A DNA stretch of 46,062 nucleotides from Myxococcota bacterium (lineage in GTDB: Bacteria > Myxococcota_A > UBA796 > JAJRTE01): NCBI GenBank assembly GCA_024278455.1, contig JAJRTE010000187.1, positions 1 through 46,062 on the forward strand, read 5' to 3'. The notes under the pieces are model-generated. The model was given only the letters and a program-made list of their open reading frames with translations. It made no database searches and was not told the DNA's origin. A program made the translations under genes and the position numbers. Below are positions 34,320 through 43,231 of the stretch, in pieces (the stretch's first letter is position 1; every line of letters starts with the position of its first letter).

Positions 34320-34348
34320 ATCATACGCCTTTCCCGTCCCCGGGGAAA
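34320..34348 (-). promoter_or_regulatory. Possible promoter for the MopE-repeat gene
   Basis: On the minus strand TATGAT (34320-34325) with a poor TTTCCC 17 bp upstream; leader about 57 nt. Beside it, 34340-34347 and 34356-34363 form a perfect 8-bp inverted repeat (CCGGGGAA/TTCCCCGG). Nothing else is seen in the 279-bp gap between this gene and pbpC. Confidence 0.35.
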
Positions 34349-34535
34349 CCCATTCTTCCCCGGAGACAGGAGGGCCGGATTGCTGTGCCAGGGTGGTTCG
34401 TGTGCCGGCAGATGGGGGAGCAGGCCGCGATGGGGCCCATGTTTGCCCGCCGGAAGCCGGGAATGGCGCGCGTGGCGCGAACAGGTGCACGCCAGGATGA
34501 CGCGCGGGAGAGGGGAAGCGGGCACGTTCGAGCGG

Positions 34536-37031
34536 CTACTCGAGCACGACGCGAACGGGGCTCGACCGGGTGTGGGTGAAGGGCACTTCGGCCACGAAAA
34601 CGTGCTCGCCTCGAGACACCGGCCACCTCACGGTGTAGGGATACGCGACCGTCCGAAAAGGTGTGCCATCGACATACCACAGGAGCTGCGCCACGGGTTC
34701 GCTCACCGCGGCCCGGAGCGCCAGGGTGTCCATGCCCCCGGGGGATTCCGGGTCTCGCAACAGCCTCGATCCGTTCCTGGGAAAGGTGATGGTGACCCGT
34801 ACCGGGACGCCGGCCCCGCTGTTCCACCGAAGGGTGTGCAGCAGGTTGCGCCCGGGGTCGAGATGGTTCGTTGGGCCGGGCGATGCCGTTGCTGCGACGA
34901 TGGAAGCCGTGCTCGAGGGCGCCGGCGCCGCAGCCTGGCGGGGCGGCCCAGGCTCGAGGCCCATGACGGGCAGCCCCGCGGCCAGGGCCCATCCGGCATA
35001 GCGCGGCGGCAGGTTCACAAACGTGTGCAGTTCGACATACTGTCGCGGCGTCTCGCCCGTCGCGACGCGGCCCGACCTGCGGTCCACCGCGATCCTCACG
35101 TGCATGGGGCACGAGGTCGCCGGGACATCTTCGGGCGCCATCCACTCGGCGACCACCGGGTCGCAGACGCTGGTAGCCAACGCGCCGGACAACGGACATA
35201 TCCGCCGTGACACGAAGCCTCGAGGCGCGGGGAAAGAGAGGTCGGAGAGCCCTCCGCGATCCGCCTCGTGGAGCAGATCGAGCACGTCGCGAGCGAGGAC
35301 GGCGGCGGAGCCGAACCCCCCGAGTCGCCGCATCGGCTGGTAGTCGGGATCGCCCACCCAGACGCCTACCAGGTACCGGTTGGAGTAGGCCACGGTCCAG
35401 GCGTCGCGATACCCGGCCGACGTTCCGGTCTTCACTGCCACGGGGAAAGGGTACTCGGTGGCGCCCATGCGCGGGAAGACCGGCAGCCTCGCCGACGGGT
35501 CCGACAGGAACAGGGTCACGAGCCGGGCGGACGCCTCGGACAGGACGCGGCGAGGTGCGGACGTGGGTTGTCCTTCATACCATACCAGGTCGTACAACAC
35601 GCCACCGGTCGCCAATGCTGTCCAGGCCCGCACGAGCTGCTCGAGGCTGATCGGGATAGCACCGATGGCGATCCCCTGGCCATAGTATCGAGCAGGCCTG
35701 GCGTGGTCGTGCAATCCCAGGGTCTCGAAGAAAGTGTACACCTCCTCGAGCCCCACACGGTTGAGCAGATTGACAGCAGGCACGTTCCTCGAGTTGGCGA
35801 GTGCGAATCGAGGCAGCAGCGGCCCGAGGAAGCGATGGTCGGCGTCCTCCACGTCTCCGGGGCCCGGCTCGATATCGTCCAGGATGGTGGTGGGCGTGAT
35901 GACCCGGCGGTCCAGGGCGAGTCCGTACAGGAATGGCTTGAGTGTGCTGCCCACGAACCGGGGGACACGGGTGTAATCGATGGCGCCCCTGGCTGAGGCG
36001 TCGAAATAGCCCGCGGATCCCACCGCGGCACGCACACGGCACCCATCCAGGTCGACCACCAGGACGGCTGTGTTCCCGGCCCCGGCGTCCCGCCACCGAG
36101 CCAGCGATCGCCGGGCCATCTCGAGCACCCGTTCTTGCAGGTCCAGGTCGATCGTGGATGTCACGAGCAGTGGACCCGGCGTCGCGCCGGCCGGTTCCCG
36201 CAGCATGCGGTCCAGCCTGAGTGCGAGGTGCATGGCGCTCCAGGGCCTCCGCCCGCGCTCGCGGACCTGGAGCCTGGCCAACTCGTGCGTGGCCAGTGCA
36301 TGCTCGTCTTCGCCCATGACACCGGTTCGCAACAGGGCGTCCAGGATGCGCCGCCCTCGAACGACCGCTCGAGCACGGCCCGAAGGGGCGTAGGGGTTCA
36401 TGCGGGCCGGCGACTGCGGGATGGCAGCCAGGAACGCGATCTCGGCCCAACTCAGGTCCTCCACCGGCTTGTCGAGATAGACCCGGGCGGCGAACGCGAT
36501 ACCGTGGATCCGGTTGCCATAGGGCACGATACGCAAGTAGTGCTCGAGGATCGCCTCCCTGCCGTATCGCGCGGTGAGGCACACGGCGGTCACGGCTTCG
36601 ACGATCTTTCGGACCCACGTCCGCGGTCCCGGCTGCTGCATCCGCGCGATCTGCATGGCGATGGTGGACGCGCCGGACACGCGCCGCCCCGCTGCCAGGT
36701 TCTGGAGCAACGCGCGGCCGATCGCGATCGGGTCCACGCCTGGATGGCGGGCGAATCGGCGGTCTTCGATGGCGATCGTGGCGGCGGCGACCCGTTCGGG
36801 CACGTTCCCGAGGGGCCAGTACCCCCTTGGGCCATCTCCCACTGCCACCAGGAAATGACCGCCACGGGCGCGTACCAGGGACGTCGGCCGCGGAGCGGTC
36901 AGGCGGGCTCGACTCACCCCCGTGACGGCCAGGGCAAGACCGAGCAACACGGCCACCACGCACCCTGTCCTGCCGAACGCGCGCAGCCTCTCGGCCCTCC
37001 CCTGCCCCAGCCGTTGCTTCCTCACCTTCAT
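34536..37031 (-). CDS. pbpC: Penicillin-binding protein 1C
   Basis: 831 residues from ATG 37031 (MKVRKQRLG). A single N-terminal transmembrane anchor (CVVAVLLGLALAVTGV) is followed by a GT51 glycosyltransferase domain with catalytic Glu89 (IAIEDRRFARHPGVDP) and the GASTIAMQIAR motif. The transpeptidase domain has Ser362-x-x-Lys365 (GSTLKPF), the middle box in LANSRN and KTGTS. The C-terminal 120 residues (NLLHTLRWNSG, then VRVTITFPRNGSRLL) are the BiPBP_C module specific to PBP1C. The enzyme polymerises and crosslinks peptidoglycan at the outer face of the inner membrane. In enterobacteria pbpC sits beside an alpha-2-macroglobulin gene; here it does not. Its divergent partner is the TMEM43-like gene. 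Confidence 0.93.
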   Translation of the reverse strand: MKVRKQRLGQGRAERLRAFGRTGCVVAVLLGLALAVTGVSRARLTAPRPTSLVRARGGHFLVAVGDGPRGYWPLGNVPERVAAATIAIEDRRFARHPGVDPIAIGRALLQNLAAGRRVSGASTIAMQIARMQQPGPRTWVRKIVEAVTAVCLTARYGREAILEHYLRIVPYGNRIHGIAFAARVYLDKPVEDLSWAEIAFLAAIPQSPARMNPYAPSGRARAVVRGRRILDALLRTGVMGEDEHALATHELARLQVRERGRRPWSAMHLALRLDRMLREPAGATPGPLLVTSTIDLDLQERVLEMARRSLARWRDAGAGNTAVLVVDLDGCRVRAAVGSAGYFDASARGAIDYTRVPRFVGSTLKPFLYGLALDRRVITPTTILDDIEPGPGDVEDADHRFLGPLLPRFALANSRNVPAVNLLNRVGLEEVYTFFETLGLHDHARPARYYGQGIAIGAIPISLEQLVRAWTALATGGVLYDLVWYEGQPTSAPRRVLSEASARLVTLFLSDPSARLPVFPRMGATEYPFPVAVKTGTSAGYRDAWTVAYSNRYLVGVWVGDPDYQPMRRLGGFGSAAVLARDVLDLLHEADRGGLSDLSFPAPRGFVSRRICPLSGALATSVCDPVVAEWMAPEDVPATSCPMHVRIAVDRRSGRVATGETPRQYVELHTFVNLPPRYAGWALAAGLPVMGLEPGPPRQAAAPAPSSTASIVAATASPGPTNHLDPGRNLLHTLRWNSGAGVPVRVTITFPRNGSRLLRDPESPGGMDTLALRAAVSEPVAQLLWYVDGTPFRTVAYPYTVRWPVSRGEHVFVAEVPFTHTRSSPVRVVLE

Positions 37032-37151
37032 TGCAAGCGGCGCTCCCGCCCTCGGTTGACGGTCCCTGCCGGCGTGCCTGCGCCAGGACGGCACGAAGAA
37101 GCGATCTCGAGCCGTCGCGATGCCTCGAGGTACCGGTCGGAACACATCTAC

Positions 37152-37182
37152 TTGACCACTGGTCTCTCTTTCGTTCTAACTA
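37152..37182 (+). promoter_or_regulatory. Possible promoter for the TMEM43-like gene
   Basis: TTGACC (37152-37157) and TAACTA (37177-37182) with a 19-bp spacer; TATACC overlaps at 37181. Transcription would start near 37190, after the first ATG (37187) and before the second (37211), supporting the second as initiator. Confidence 0.4.
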
Positions 37183-37210
37183 TACCATGACCGAACGCGG
37201 GGAGAACGGA

Positions 37211-38473
37211 ATGAGCCGAACGGGTGGGAAACGGCACGGGAACGCGGCCTTCGGCCTGGCCATCATGGCCGCCGGCGTGGCGCTGTTGCTGGTGAACGAA
37301 ACCGGTGTCGTGGCGCGGACAAGGGACCTGGAAGAGACGGGGCGGCTCTTCGTGGAGGTCTCCCCGGACGTCGTCGACCCGGCAAACGATGGACGCCTGG
37401 TCCTCGTGCGCGGCCGGCTCGAGGTGCGCGCCCCTCTCGTGGACCCGGACACGGGCTTTTCGGCCCGGGGACTGGTGCTCGATCGACGGGTCCGCCCGCT
37501 GCGTCCGGCGCATCCTTCGACACGAGAGACAGCGGAGGGCCACGGTGCGAGCGCCCCGGGCACCGGGACGGCAGGGGGCGAGGCTGTTGGGGCCGATACG
37601 CCGGCACCCGCCGTGCATGCCACGGGAACGGAAGTCGTCCAGGAAACGCCGGCTCCCTCAGCAACGCCGGGCGAACAGGGCGAACAGGGCGCCGGCGCTG
37701 TAACGGGTTCGGACCGCTCGGACAGCGATGGGTGGGTGCCGGATTTGCGGACCACTCGATGGGAAGCACGGAACGTGATGCTCGGGGCCTTCGAGGTGCC
37801 CCCTGCCCTGGTGTCCCGCCTGGGCGCAACCAGGCCGCGCCGTATCACCGCCGGCGAGTTCCAGGCGATGAAGCCGTCCCTCGGTGACGCGGCCAGGCTG
37901 GAGGAAGCGGGGGTAGTGATCGGCGGAACGGCCGGAGAAAAGGGCGGTGCCGAGCCTGTCCTGGTTTCCTACCATGTCGCTCCCACGGGTATGCCCGTCT
38001 CGATTCTCGCCATGCAAACCGGAGACACGTTCGCCCCGTTCGAGACCACCGGGGGACGCCTCATCTACGAGGTGACTCGAGGCATCATCTCTCGCCCCGA
38101 CGTGGACCTGGCGACATGGCTCGGTGTAGACCTCCGCTGGTGGCTGAGGTTGGCCGGGCTCGGCCTCATTCTCGCCGGCATGCTCGAGGCCGGCATACAG
38201 ACCGGAACGCCCGGGGCGGACCGGCGGCCGGGACACGGTGCGAAACACCCATTCACGCCATTCCTGCCGGGTGCCGCACTCTTCCTCGCCGCCGTGGGGC
38301 TCCCCTGGTTGAGCTACCGGCCCCTTCTGGGTGGCCTTTCACTTGCCGCTGCCCTCCTGCTCCTTTCGGGTGTCGGGGCGATGCGCTACCAGCAGTCCTC
38401 CCCCTCGAGCCCCCCGGTCCGACACGGCCGACGGCGCGACGGCGTCAGCCTCCGACCCGGGACCCGCGCCTGA
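37211..38473 (+). CDS. TMEM43-family membrane protein
   Basis: 420 residues from ATG 37211, 7 nt after GGGGAG; ATG 37187 lies at the likely transcription start. One N-terminal helix (AAFGLAIMAAGVALLLVNET) is followed by the family's extracytoplasmic region: NDGRLVLVRGRLEVRAPLVD, a low-complexity Pro/Ala/Gly insert (about 115-165), then WEARNVMLGAFEVP and GDTFAPFETTGGRLIYEVTR. Three C-terminal helices end the protein. TMEM43 (LUMA) homologs occur in many bacteria without known role; in animals they sit in the inner nuclear membrane. The low-complexity insert is unusual. A second copy of the last 57 bp of conserved gene sequence lies 900 bp downstream. Confidence 0.82.
   Translation: MSRTGGKRHGNAAFGLAIMAAGVALLLVNETGVVARTRDLEETGRLFVEVSPDVVDPANDGRLVLVRGRLEVRAPLVDPDTGFSARGLVLDRRVRPLRPAHPSTRETAEGHGASAPGTGTAGGEAVGADTPAPAVHATGTEVVQETPAPSATPGEQGEQGAGAVTGSDRSDSDGWVPDLRTTRWEARNVMLGAFEVPPALVSRLGATRPRRITAGEFQAMKPSLGDAARLEEAGVVIGGTAGEKGGAEPVLVSYHVAPTGMPVSILAMQTGDTFAPFETTGGRLIYEVTRGIISRPDVDLATWLGVDLRWWLRLAGLGLILAGMLEAGIQTGTPGADRRPGHGAKHPFTPFLPGAALFLAAVGLPWLSYRPLLGGLSLAAALLLLSGVGAMRYQQSSPSSPPVRHGRRRDGVSLRPGTRA
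38342..38398 (+). repeat. TMEM43 gene tail, copy 1 of a 57-bp direct repeat
   Basis: Matches 39259-39315 at 53 of 57 positions. This copy lies inside the TMEM43-like coding sequence and encodes AALLLLSGVGAMRYQQS near its end. Confidence 0.9.
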
Positions 38474-38592
38474 CTACCCCTCTTCCCATGCCCCTCGAGC
38501 GCTTGCGATTGCGTTGGTCACCGCACCCGGTACGGTGCTGTCCGTGAGCCTTTTTCTTCCGAACTGTAACGTGCTGTTCAAGAGATTCTTCC

Positions 38593-38621
38593 TTGACAGT
38601 CAGGCCGGTGACGGTTAGTGT
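38593..38621 (+). promoter_or_regulatory. Sigma70-type promoter for the toxin-antitoxin pair
   Basis: TTGACA (38593-38598), 17 bp and TAGTGT (38616-38621), in an AT-richer stretch. Transcription starting near 38628 would pass through both inverted repeats noted downstream before reaching the antitoxin ATG at 38729. Confidence 0.55.
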
Positions 38622-38661
38622 AACTTATAGTGTGGTTTTGTGTAGCAAATCGGCCACCGCG

Positions 38662-38704
38662 CCTGTTGCGAACAGGGGGAGATTGCACAGAACTAGGCGT
38701 TCTG
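38662..38704 (+). promoter_or_regulatory. Two perfect inverted repeats, candidate operators of the toxin-antitoxin pair
   Basis: CCTGTT-GCG-AACAGG (38662-38676) and CAGAAC-TAGGC-GTTCTG (38688-38704). Each has perfect 6-bp arms, and their centres are 27 bp apart. Antitoxins commonly repress their own promoter through such sites. Confidence 0.5.
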
Positions 38705-38728
38705 TGTTTGACACAAGAGTAACGAGTC

Positions 38729-38917
38729 ATGAATGCAGCCAAGGAAGAGGTCAAGGCGCTTCTGGATAGGCTCCCTGATGACTGTTCACTGGAGGATATC
38801 TAGTATCATCTTTATGTTGTCGAAAAAATCCACAGAGGAATCGAGCGTGCCGAAAGGGAGGGGGTGCTCAGTCAGGATGAAGTGGAAAGGAAGTTCAGTA
38901 GATGGACTTCGAAGTAA
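38729..38917 (+). pseudogene. Antitoxin gene with an in-frame amber codon
   Basis: ATG 38729 opens MNAAKEEVKALLDRLPDD, then CSLEDI followed by TAG at 38801-38803 (codon 25). The same frame continues YHLYVVEKIHRGIERAEREG and so on to TAA 38915, total 62 codons. Related ParD/RelB-like antitoxins, as I recall them, read a Gln-Tyr-His-Leu-Tyr-Val type sequence here, so a single CAG-to-TAG change is the simplest explanation. The downstream half keeps good coding character, so the change looks recent. The toxin start overlaps the last 16 nt. Either the antitoxin is dead, an amber-suppressing tRNA rescues it, or a downstream start yields a C-terminal fragment. A sequencing error is also possible. 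Confidence 0.8.
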
Positions 38918-39216
38918 AGTGGTCGCCTGAGGCAACGGAAGACCTCGAATCGATCGCAGAGTATATTGCCAGGGATTCTGAGTTCTACGCCCGGGCTGTT
39001 GCTACTGGAGTATTGTCGATTTCCCGGAGTATCCACGAATTCCCCTTTATGGGTCGTGTTGTACCGGAGATTGGAGACGAGCACATAAGGGAGCGGTTCG
39101 TCTACAGCTTTCGTTTGGTATATCGGATCGAGCCTGAGTGCATCCTGGTGGTGGCAGTGATACACGGCAAACGGCTGCCAGAAAACATCTCAGAACGCTT
39201 TGAGGACCGCACATAG
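38902..39216 (+). CDS. ParE/RelE-family toxin
   Basis: 104 residues. It has the compact ParE/RelE fold: WSPEATEDLESIAEYIARDS at the N-terminus (helical hairpin), then FPFMGRVVPEIGDEHIRERF, FRLVYRIEPECILVVAVIHG and a C-terminal RLPEN. These features fit toxins that poison gyrase (ParE) or cleave mRNA on ribosomes (RelE); the subgroup with VPE...D..IRE is common and mostly untested. The ATG overlaps the end of the damaged antitoxin frame by 16 nt, the usual coupled arrangement. The toxin frame itself shows no damage. AT content is higher than in flanking genes, consistent with transfer. Confidence 0.9.
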   Translation: MDFEVKWSPEATEDLESIAEYIARDSEFYARAVATGVLSISRSIHEFPFMGRVVPEIGDEHIRERFVYSFRLVYRIEPECILVVAVIHGKRLPENISERFEDRT

Positions 39217-39258
39217 GCAAGCGCGCAATCCACCGCACCCCTGCCTTTCCTCCCCGTG

Positions 39259-39315
39259 CTTGCCGCTGCCCTCCTGCTCCTTCCGGGTATCGAGGCGGTG
39301 CGCTACCAGCAGTCC
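39259..39315 (+). repeat. TMEM43 gene tail, copy 2 of a 57-bp direct repeat
   Basis: Matches 38342-38398 with 4 differences. Read in the same way it gives AALLLLPGIEAVRYQQS and continues to a stop near 39381, a plausible original gene end. The toxin-antitoxin pair lies between the copies. Confidence 0.9.
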
Positions 39316-39449
39316 CCGGGAGACCACGCACTCGAGCGTGCCTCCGGTTGGCAGGGTGCCGGCCGGACCCGATACGGCCGCTGATCGGGGCCACGGGATG
39401 CACGCCGTTGCGGGAACCGGTGCGAGGCAATCCGTGGTGAGACGACCGC

Positions 39450-40682
39450 TCATTCGTAGCGCAACGCTTCCACCGGATCCAGCCTCGCCGCCTTGAGAGC
39501 CGGACCGAGGCCGAACGCGCCGCCGATCAGCACGGACAGCCCCATGCTGAGTGCTACCGACCACCACTCCACGTGGTACGGCCAGGGATAGAACACCTGG
39601 GTGAGCACCGCGCTGAGCACCGCGATCAGGAACAGGCCTCCGAGCAGCCCGAGCACGGCCCCGGTCATCGTCACCATGACAGACTCCATCAGGAACTGGG
39701 AGACGATGTCCCTGCGCGTTGCACCCATGGCACGGCGCAAACCGATCTCCCGTGTCCGTTCCGTGACCGTGACGAGCATGATGTTCATGATGTTTATGCC
39801 TCCGACGACGAGGGAGAACACAGTAGTCATAATCATCAACACCTTGATGACCAGCAGGATGGTATCCTCGTTGCTGTCCCTGTCTTCGGCGCCGGAAATG
39901 CGGAAATTCTTGTGCTCCCTGACCAGCATGAGCACTCTTTCGGCGAGCACGCGGGCGGCGTCGAGAGATTGCTCGAGGGTGAAGTCGTCACCGAACAGGG
40001 AGACCCGCCCCACGATCGAATCGGGAGCCTTCTCGATGTTGAACAGCAGGTTGTGGGTGGTTGCCGGGATGAGGATGCGGTTGTTCCAACTCCATTTCCT
40101 GTCAGGGCCCATGACCGGCTTGCGCGCGAGTACGCCGACGATCAACAGCGAGTAGCCTTCAACACGAACGGTCTTGCCCACCCAGGGGGGAGGATGGTCC
40201 TTGAGCAGGTCTGAACCCACGATCGCCACCTTGGTGTATCGATCGTACTCGCCGCTGAGGAATCTCCTGCCTGCGGCCACGTGGAGCCGGTTGGCGTCGA
40301 AGCCGGTGGGGCCCAATCCCATCACGAAGGCTTCGTCGTCCTTGCCCTGGAAGCTGTAGTTCCTCTGGTCCGGCCCGTACTCGGGAGCGAATGCGACCTT
40401 GCGCAGGGTTCGACTCTCAACCAGGTTTCTCCGGTCCTCGTCGGACAACCGCCGCTCGTTGGGGTACTTGCGTCTGAGGCGCCAACTGTCTCGAATCGTC
40501 ATCAGGTCTTCGCCCGTGGCCTGGGTCGATGTGTCCCTCAACACGTCGAGTCCGACCGCGATGAAGGAGGCCAGGAAGACCAGGGACCCGACGCCCACGG
40601 CGACGCCCGAGATGGTCAGCAGGAACCGTATGATGTGCTGGCGAAACTGGTCAAAGACGAACCGAAGGTAATTGAAAAACAT
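39450..40682 (-). CDS. MacB/FtsX-type ABC transporter permease (second)
   Basis: 410 residues with the FtsX permease layout: one N-terminal helix (FLLTISGVAVGVGSLVFLA), a large periplasmic domain (about 45-280, MacB_PCD type), then three helices (TTVFSLVVGGINIMNIML; TMTGAVLGLLGGLFLIAVLS; LSMGLSVLIGGAFGLGPALK). The conserved coupling segment VTERTREIGLRRAMGATRRD follows the second helix, and the chain ends LDPVEALRYE. The nucleotide-binding domain is separate. It is the last gene of the export operon, 32 bp after its paralog. MacB-like permeases work as mechanotransmitters pushing periplasmic substrates such as peptides, siderophores or lipoproteins through a TolC channel. Confidence 0.92.
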   Translation of the reverse strand: MFFNYLRFVFDQFRQHIIRFLLTISGVAVGVGSLVFLASFIAVGLDVLRDTSTQATGEDLMTIRDSWRLRRKYPNERRLSDEDRRNLVESRTLRKVAFAPEYGPDQRNYSFQGKDDEAFVMGLGPTGFDANRLHVAAGRRFLSGEYDRYTKVAIVGSDLLKDHPPPWVGKTVRVEGYSLLIVGVLARKPVMGPDRKWSWNNRILIPATTHNLLFNIEKAPDSIVGRVSLFGDDFTLEQSLDAARVLAERVLMLVREHKNFRISGAEDRDSNEDTILLVIKVLMIMTTVFSLVVGGINIMNIMLVTVTERTREIGLRRAMGATRRDIVSQFLMESVMVTMTGAVLGLLGGLFLIAVLSAVLTQVFYPWPYHVEWWSVALSMGLSVLIGGAFGLGPALKAARLDPVEALRYE

Positions 40683-40714
40683 GTCTCATCCCGATCGTGG
40701 CGGTGTGGCTCGAG

Positions 40715-41932
40715 CTACCTGCGCAGGCACTCCACGATATCCAGGCGCGCGGCCTGGAAGGCGGGCCACGCCCCGAAGAACAGGCCTATGGCCATGGTGG
40801 CCCCGAGCGCCACGCTGACGCCGACGCCGGAATAGACCGGGACCCAGTAGTCGCTCCAGTGGGACACCACGGCGTTGGCGATGGCCACGGTTCCAAGTCC
40901 GGCGACGACGCCGACGAATCCACCCAGCATGGACAGGACCGTGGCCTCGCCCAGGAACTGGAGGATGACGGCCGAGACGGTTGCGCCCAGGGCCTTGCGG
41001 ATACCGATTTCCTTCGTCCTTTCCGTCACGGATACCAGCATGATGTTCATCACCCCGATGCCACCGGCGAACAGGGACACCGCGGCAATGGCGCCCACGA
41101 TGACCCGGATCGCGAGGAAGTAGGTATAGAACGTCTCGAGGATCTCACCGAAGTTGATGGACTGGAAGTCCTCGACGCCGTTGTGTTTTGCGAGGAGCTT
41201 GGCGGTACCGAGCGAGACCACCGTGGGGTTCTGGCCGGGGTCCTGCGTGAAGGCGACGAGGACCAGTTGCGACTGGAGCCCCTCTCGCTTTTCCGCCGTG
41301 ACCAGGGGAACGAAAACGCTCTTCTCCCAGTCGAAGCCCAACTGGATGCCCATGACCTTGCGCTTCGCGAGCACGCCGACGACGCGATAGGGCTTGTCGA
41401 ACACGGTAAGGGTACGCCCAACGGCCTGCTCGAGGGGGAAGAACGCGCGGGCAGCCCCCTCGGTGAGAATGCACACCCTGTCCCATCGGTCCACTTCTTC
41501 CGCGAGAAACCGACGGCCTTCGTCGATGGGCCAGGTCAGTCCATCCAGCATCCCGGGGAGCAATCCGACGACATCGAATTGCTCGCGCTGGTCCGCAGTC
41601 ACGTACACGGTCCGCTTGCCGAGATTGATCATGCCGGTGGCGCGATCGACATAGGGGACGGAGGCGATGAGTCCCACATCCTCGCGAACGAGTCCTCTCG
41701 AGTACCGGCTGCGGTCGCGATCGTCCCGCACGAGCTTGGGCACCCACCAGACGAGCCGGGTGCCGCCGATTGCCTCGACGGACCGGGCGAGCGTCGCCTG
41801 TCCGGCCTCGGCGAGACTCAGCATCACCACGATGGAGAACGCGCCGATCGTGACCGAGAGGATCGTCAAGAGCGATCTCAACATGTGGCCGCGCAGGGCG
41901 GTCAGTGCAATCCTGATGATTTCCCAAAACAT
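40715..41932 (-). CDS. MacB/FtsX-type ABC transporter permease (first)
   Basis: 405 residues, same topology as its downstream paralog: N-terminal helix (SLLTILSVTIGAFSIVVML), periplasmic domain, then three helices. The coupling segment VTERTKEIGIRKALGATVSA follows GGIGVMNIMLV, and the chain ends ARLDIVECLRR. Sequences differ enough that the pair probably forms a heterodimer rather than being a recent duplicate. The start lies 7 bp after the adaptor gene stop; no strong ribosome site is visible, so coupling is likely. Confidence 0.92.
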   Translation of the reverse strand: MFWEIIRIALTALRGHMLRSLLTILSVTIGAFSIVVMLSLAEAGQATLARSVEAIGGTRLVWWVPKLVRDDRDRSRYSRGLVREDVGLIASVPYVDRATGMINLGKRTVYVTADQREQFDVVGLLPGMLDGLTWPIDEGRRFLAEEVDRWDRVCILTEGAARAFFPLEQAVGRTLTVFDKPYRVVGVLAKRKVMGIQLGFDWEKSVFVPLVTAEKREGLQSQLVLVAFTQDPGQNPTVVSLGTAKLLAKHNGVEDFQSINFGEILETFYTYFLAIRVIVGAIAAVSLFAGGIGVMNIMLVSVTERTKEIGIRKALGATVSAVILQFLGEATVLSMLGGFVGVVAGLGTVAIANAVVSHWSDYWVPVYSGVGVSVALGATMAIGLFFGAWPAFQAARLDIVECLRR

Positions 41933-41939
41933 GGCGTGG

Positions 41940-43181
41940 TCACATCTTCATCTCGAGGTCCTTGGTGTCACCCTTGGCGTAGATTCTCTGGCCTGGCTCC
42001 AGCCCTTCGACGATCTCGACCTCCCGCGTGCCCCGGTGTCCGAGGGTCACGGCCACCTTTTCCTTGACCTGTGCCTTGGGATTCTCGGGATCGGGCTTCA
42101 CGACGTAGAGGTAGTGCTGCCCGTCTTCCTCGAACACGGTCTCGACCGGCACCTTCAGCACGTCTTCGTATGTGCCGACGTGAATCTTGACTTCCGCGGT
42201 CATGCCAGGCTTGATGTCCATGTCCCAGCGGGAGGGATCGATGGTCACTTCGATCTTGAACACGTCGATCCCCTTGCTGGCATCCCGGTGCGCGGCGGCT
42301 GCAATGGAGGTCACCTCCCCTTCGATCGGGGTATCGCGGTAGGCGTCCAGGGCCACGGTCGCGGTCTGCCCGATCTTTACCCGGGCCACATCCACCTGGT
42401 TCATGTTCAGCTCGAGCAGCAGGCGGTCGAGTTGGGCGATGGTGAGCTGTGGCTCGCCGTTCACCGTGGCGGTGATACCGGCGGTCACCATCTCCCCCGG
42501 CTCGATGTTGCGCTGGATCACGACACCGTCGATGGGGGACTTGATCTTGGTGTATCCAAGCTGGTCCCTGGCTGTGGCAAGCTGGACTCGAGCGCGCTCG
42601 AGGCGGACCTTGGCGAGATCGAGCTGATAGCGGGCCCGGTCCAGCTCGTACTTGGAGACCCCGCGGGCATCGTAGGCACCCTTGGTCCGCTCCAACTCGC
42701 TCCGGGCATTCTTCACGTTCAGCCTGGCCTCCTCGAACGACACCTTGGACAGCATGACCTGTCGCCTGTAGTCGATGTCGTCGAGCGTCAGCAACAACTG
42801 CCCCTTCGTGACTGGATCGCCCTCGTCCACTTCCACGGTCTTGACTTCGCCGGACACCTTGGCCTTGATCTGAACCTCGTACCAGGGAACGATCTGTCCC
42901 GACTCCACGACCGTTTCCACGAGGTCGCCACGCTCGACGTCCTGGATCAAGGCCTCGTCGAGGCGATCCCGCCCGTTGCCGTTGAAGCAACTGGACAACA
43001 CCAGGACGCCGAACATGAGTCCGGCCAGGGCAGACCGGTGCAGGCCCGGCGAGACGGACGCCCGAACCGGGTAGCGGGGCAAGGTCCGGCCACGGGACCC
43101 GGCACATCCCCTCCTCGAGCCTTCGTGGTCTCGATCGTGCATACATTCTTCATCATGGACAGCAGGCAGGTCCTGCGGCAT
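41940..43181 (-). CDS. MacA-like periplasmic adaptor (membrane fusion protein)
   Basis: 413 residues from ATG 43181, with AAGGAG 8 nt upstream. The N-terminal region before the lipobox-like LVLSSC (Cys65) is unusually long, and a shorter start near residue 50 cannot be excluded. The adaptor domains follow: lipoyl halves (VVESGQIVPWYEVQIKAKVS and KIKSPIDGVVIQRNIEPGEM), a coiled-coil hairpin between them (about 130-215, SFEEARLNVKNARSELERTK), beta-barrel and membrane-proximal domains ending at KGDTKDLEMKM. It should bridge the permeases to the TolC channel in the periplasm. The gene sits between the TolC and permease genes in the operon. Confidence 0.92.
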   Translation of the reverse strand: MPQDLPAVHDEECMHDRDHEGSRRGCAGSRGRTLPRYPVRASVSPGLHRSALAGLMFGVLVLSSCFNGNGRDRLDEALIQDVERGDLVETVVESGQIVPWYEVQIKAKVSGEVKTVEVDEGDPVTKGQLLLTLDDIDYRRQVMLSKVSFEEARLNVKNARSELERTKGAYDARGVSKYELDRARYQLDLAKVRLERARVQLATARDQLGYTKIKSPIDGVVIQRNIEPGEMVTAGITATVNGEPQLTIAQLDRLLLELNMNQVDVARVKIGQTATVALDAYRDTPIEGEVTSIAAAAHRDASKGIDVFKIEVTIDPSRWDMDIKPGMTAEVKIHVGTYEDVLKVPVETVFEEDGQHYLYVVKPDPENPKAQVKEKVAVTLGHRGTREVEIVEGLEPGQRIYAKGDTKDLEMKM

Positions 43182-43231
43182 GACTGCAACTCCTTGTCTC
43201 GTGCACCTCTCGGCGCGGCTTGTTCGATCTT

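Noticed and set aside
32244..35210. 988-codon plus-strand frame antisense to the MopE-repeat gene
   Set aside because: The Val/Asp-rich periodic translation is produced by the complementary repeat DNA; there is no start signal or family.
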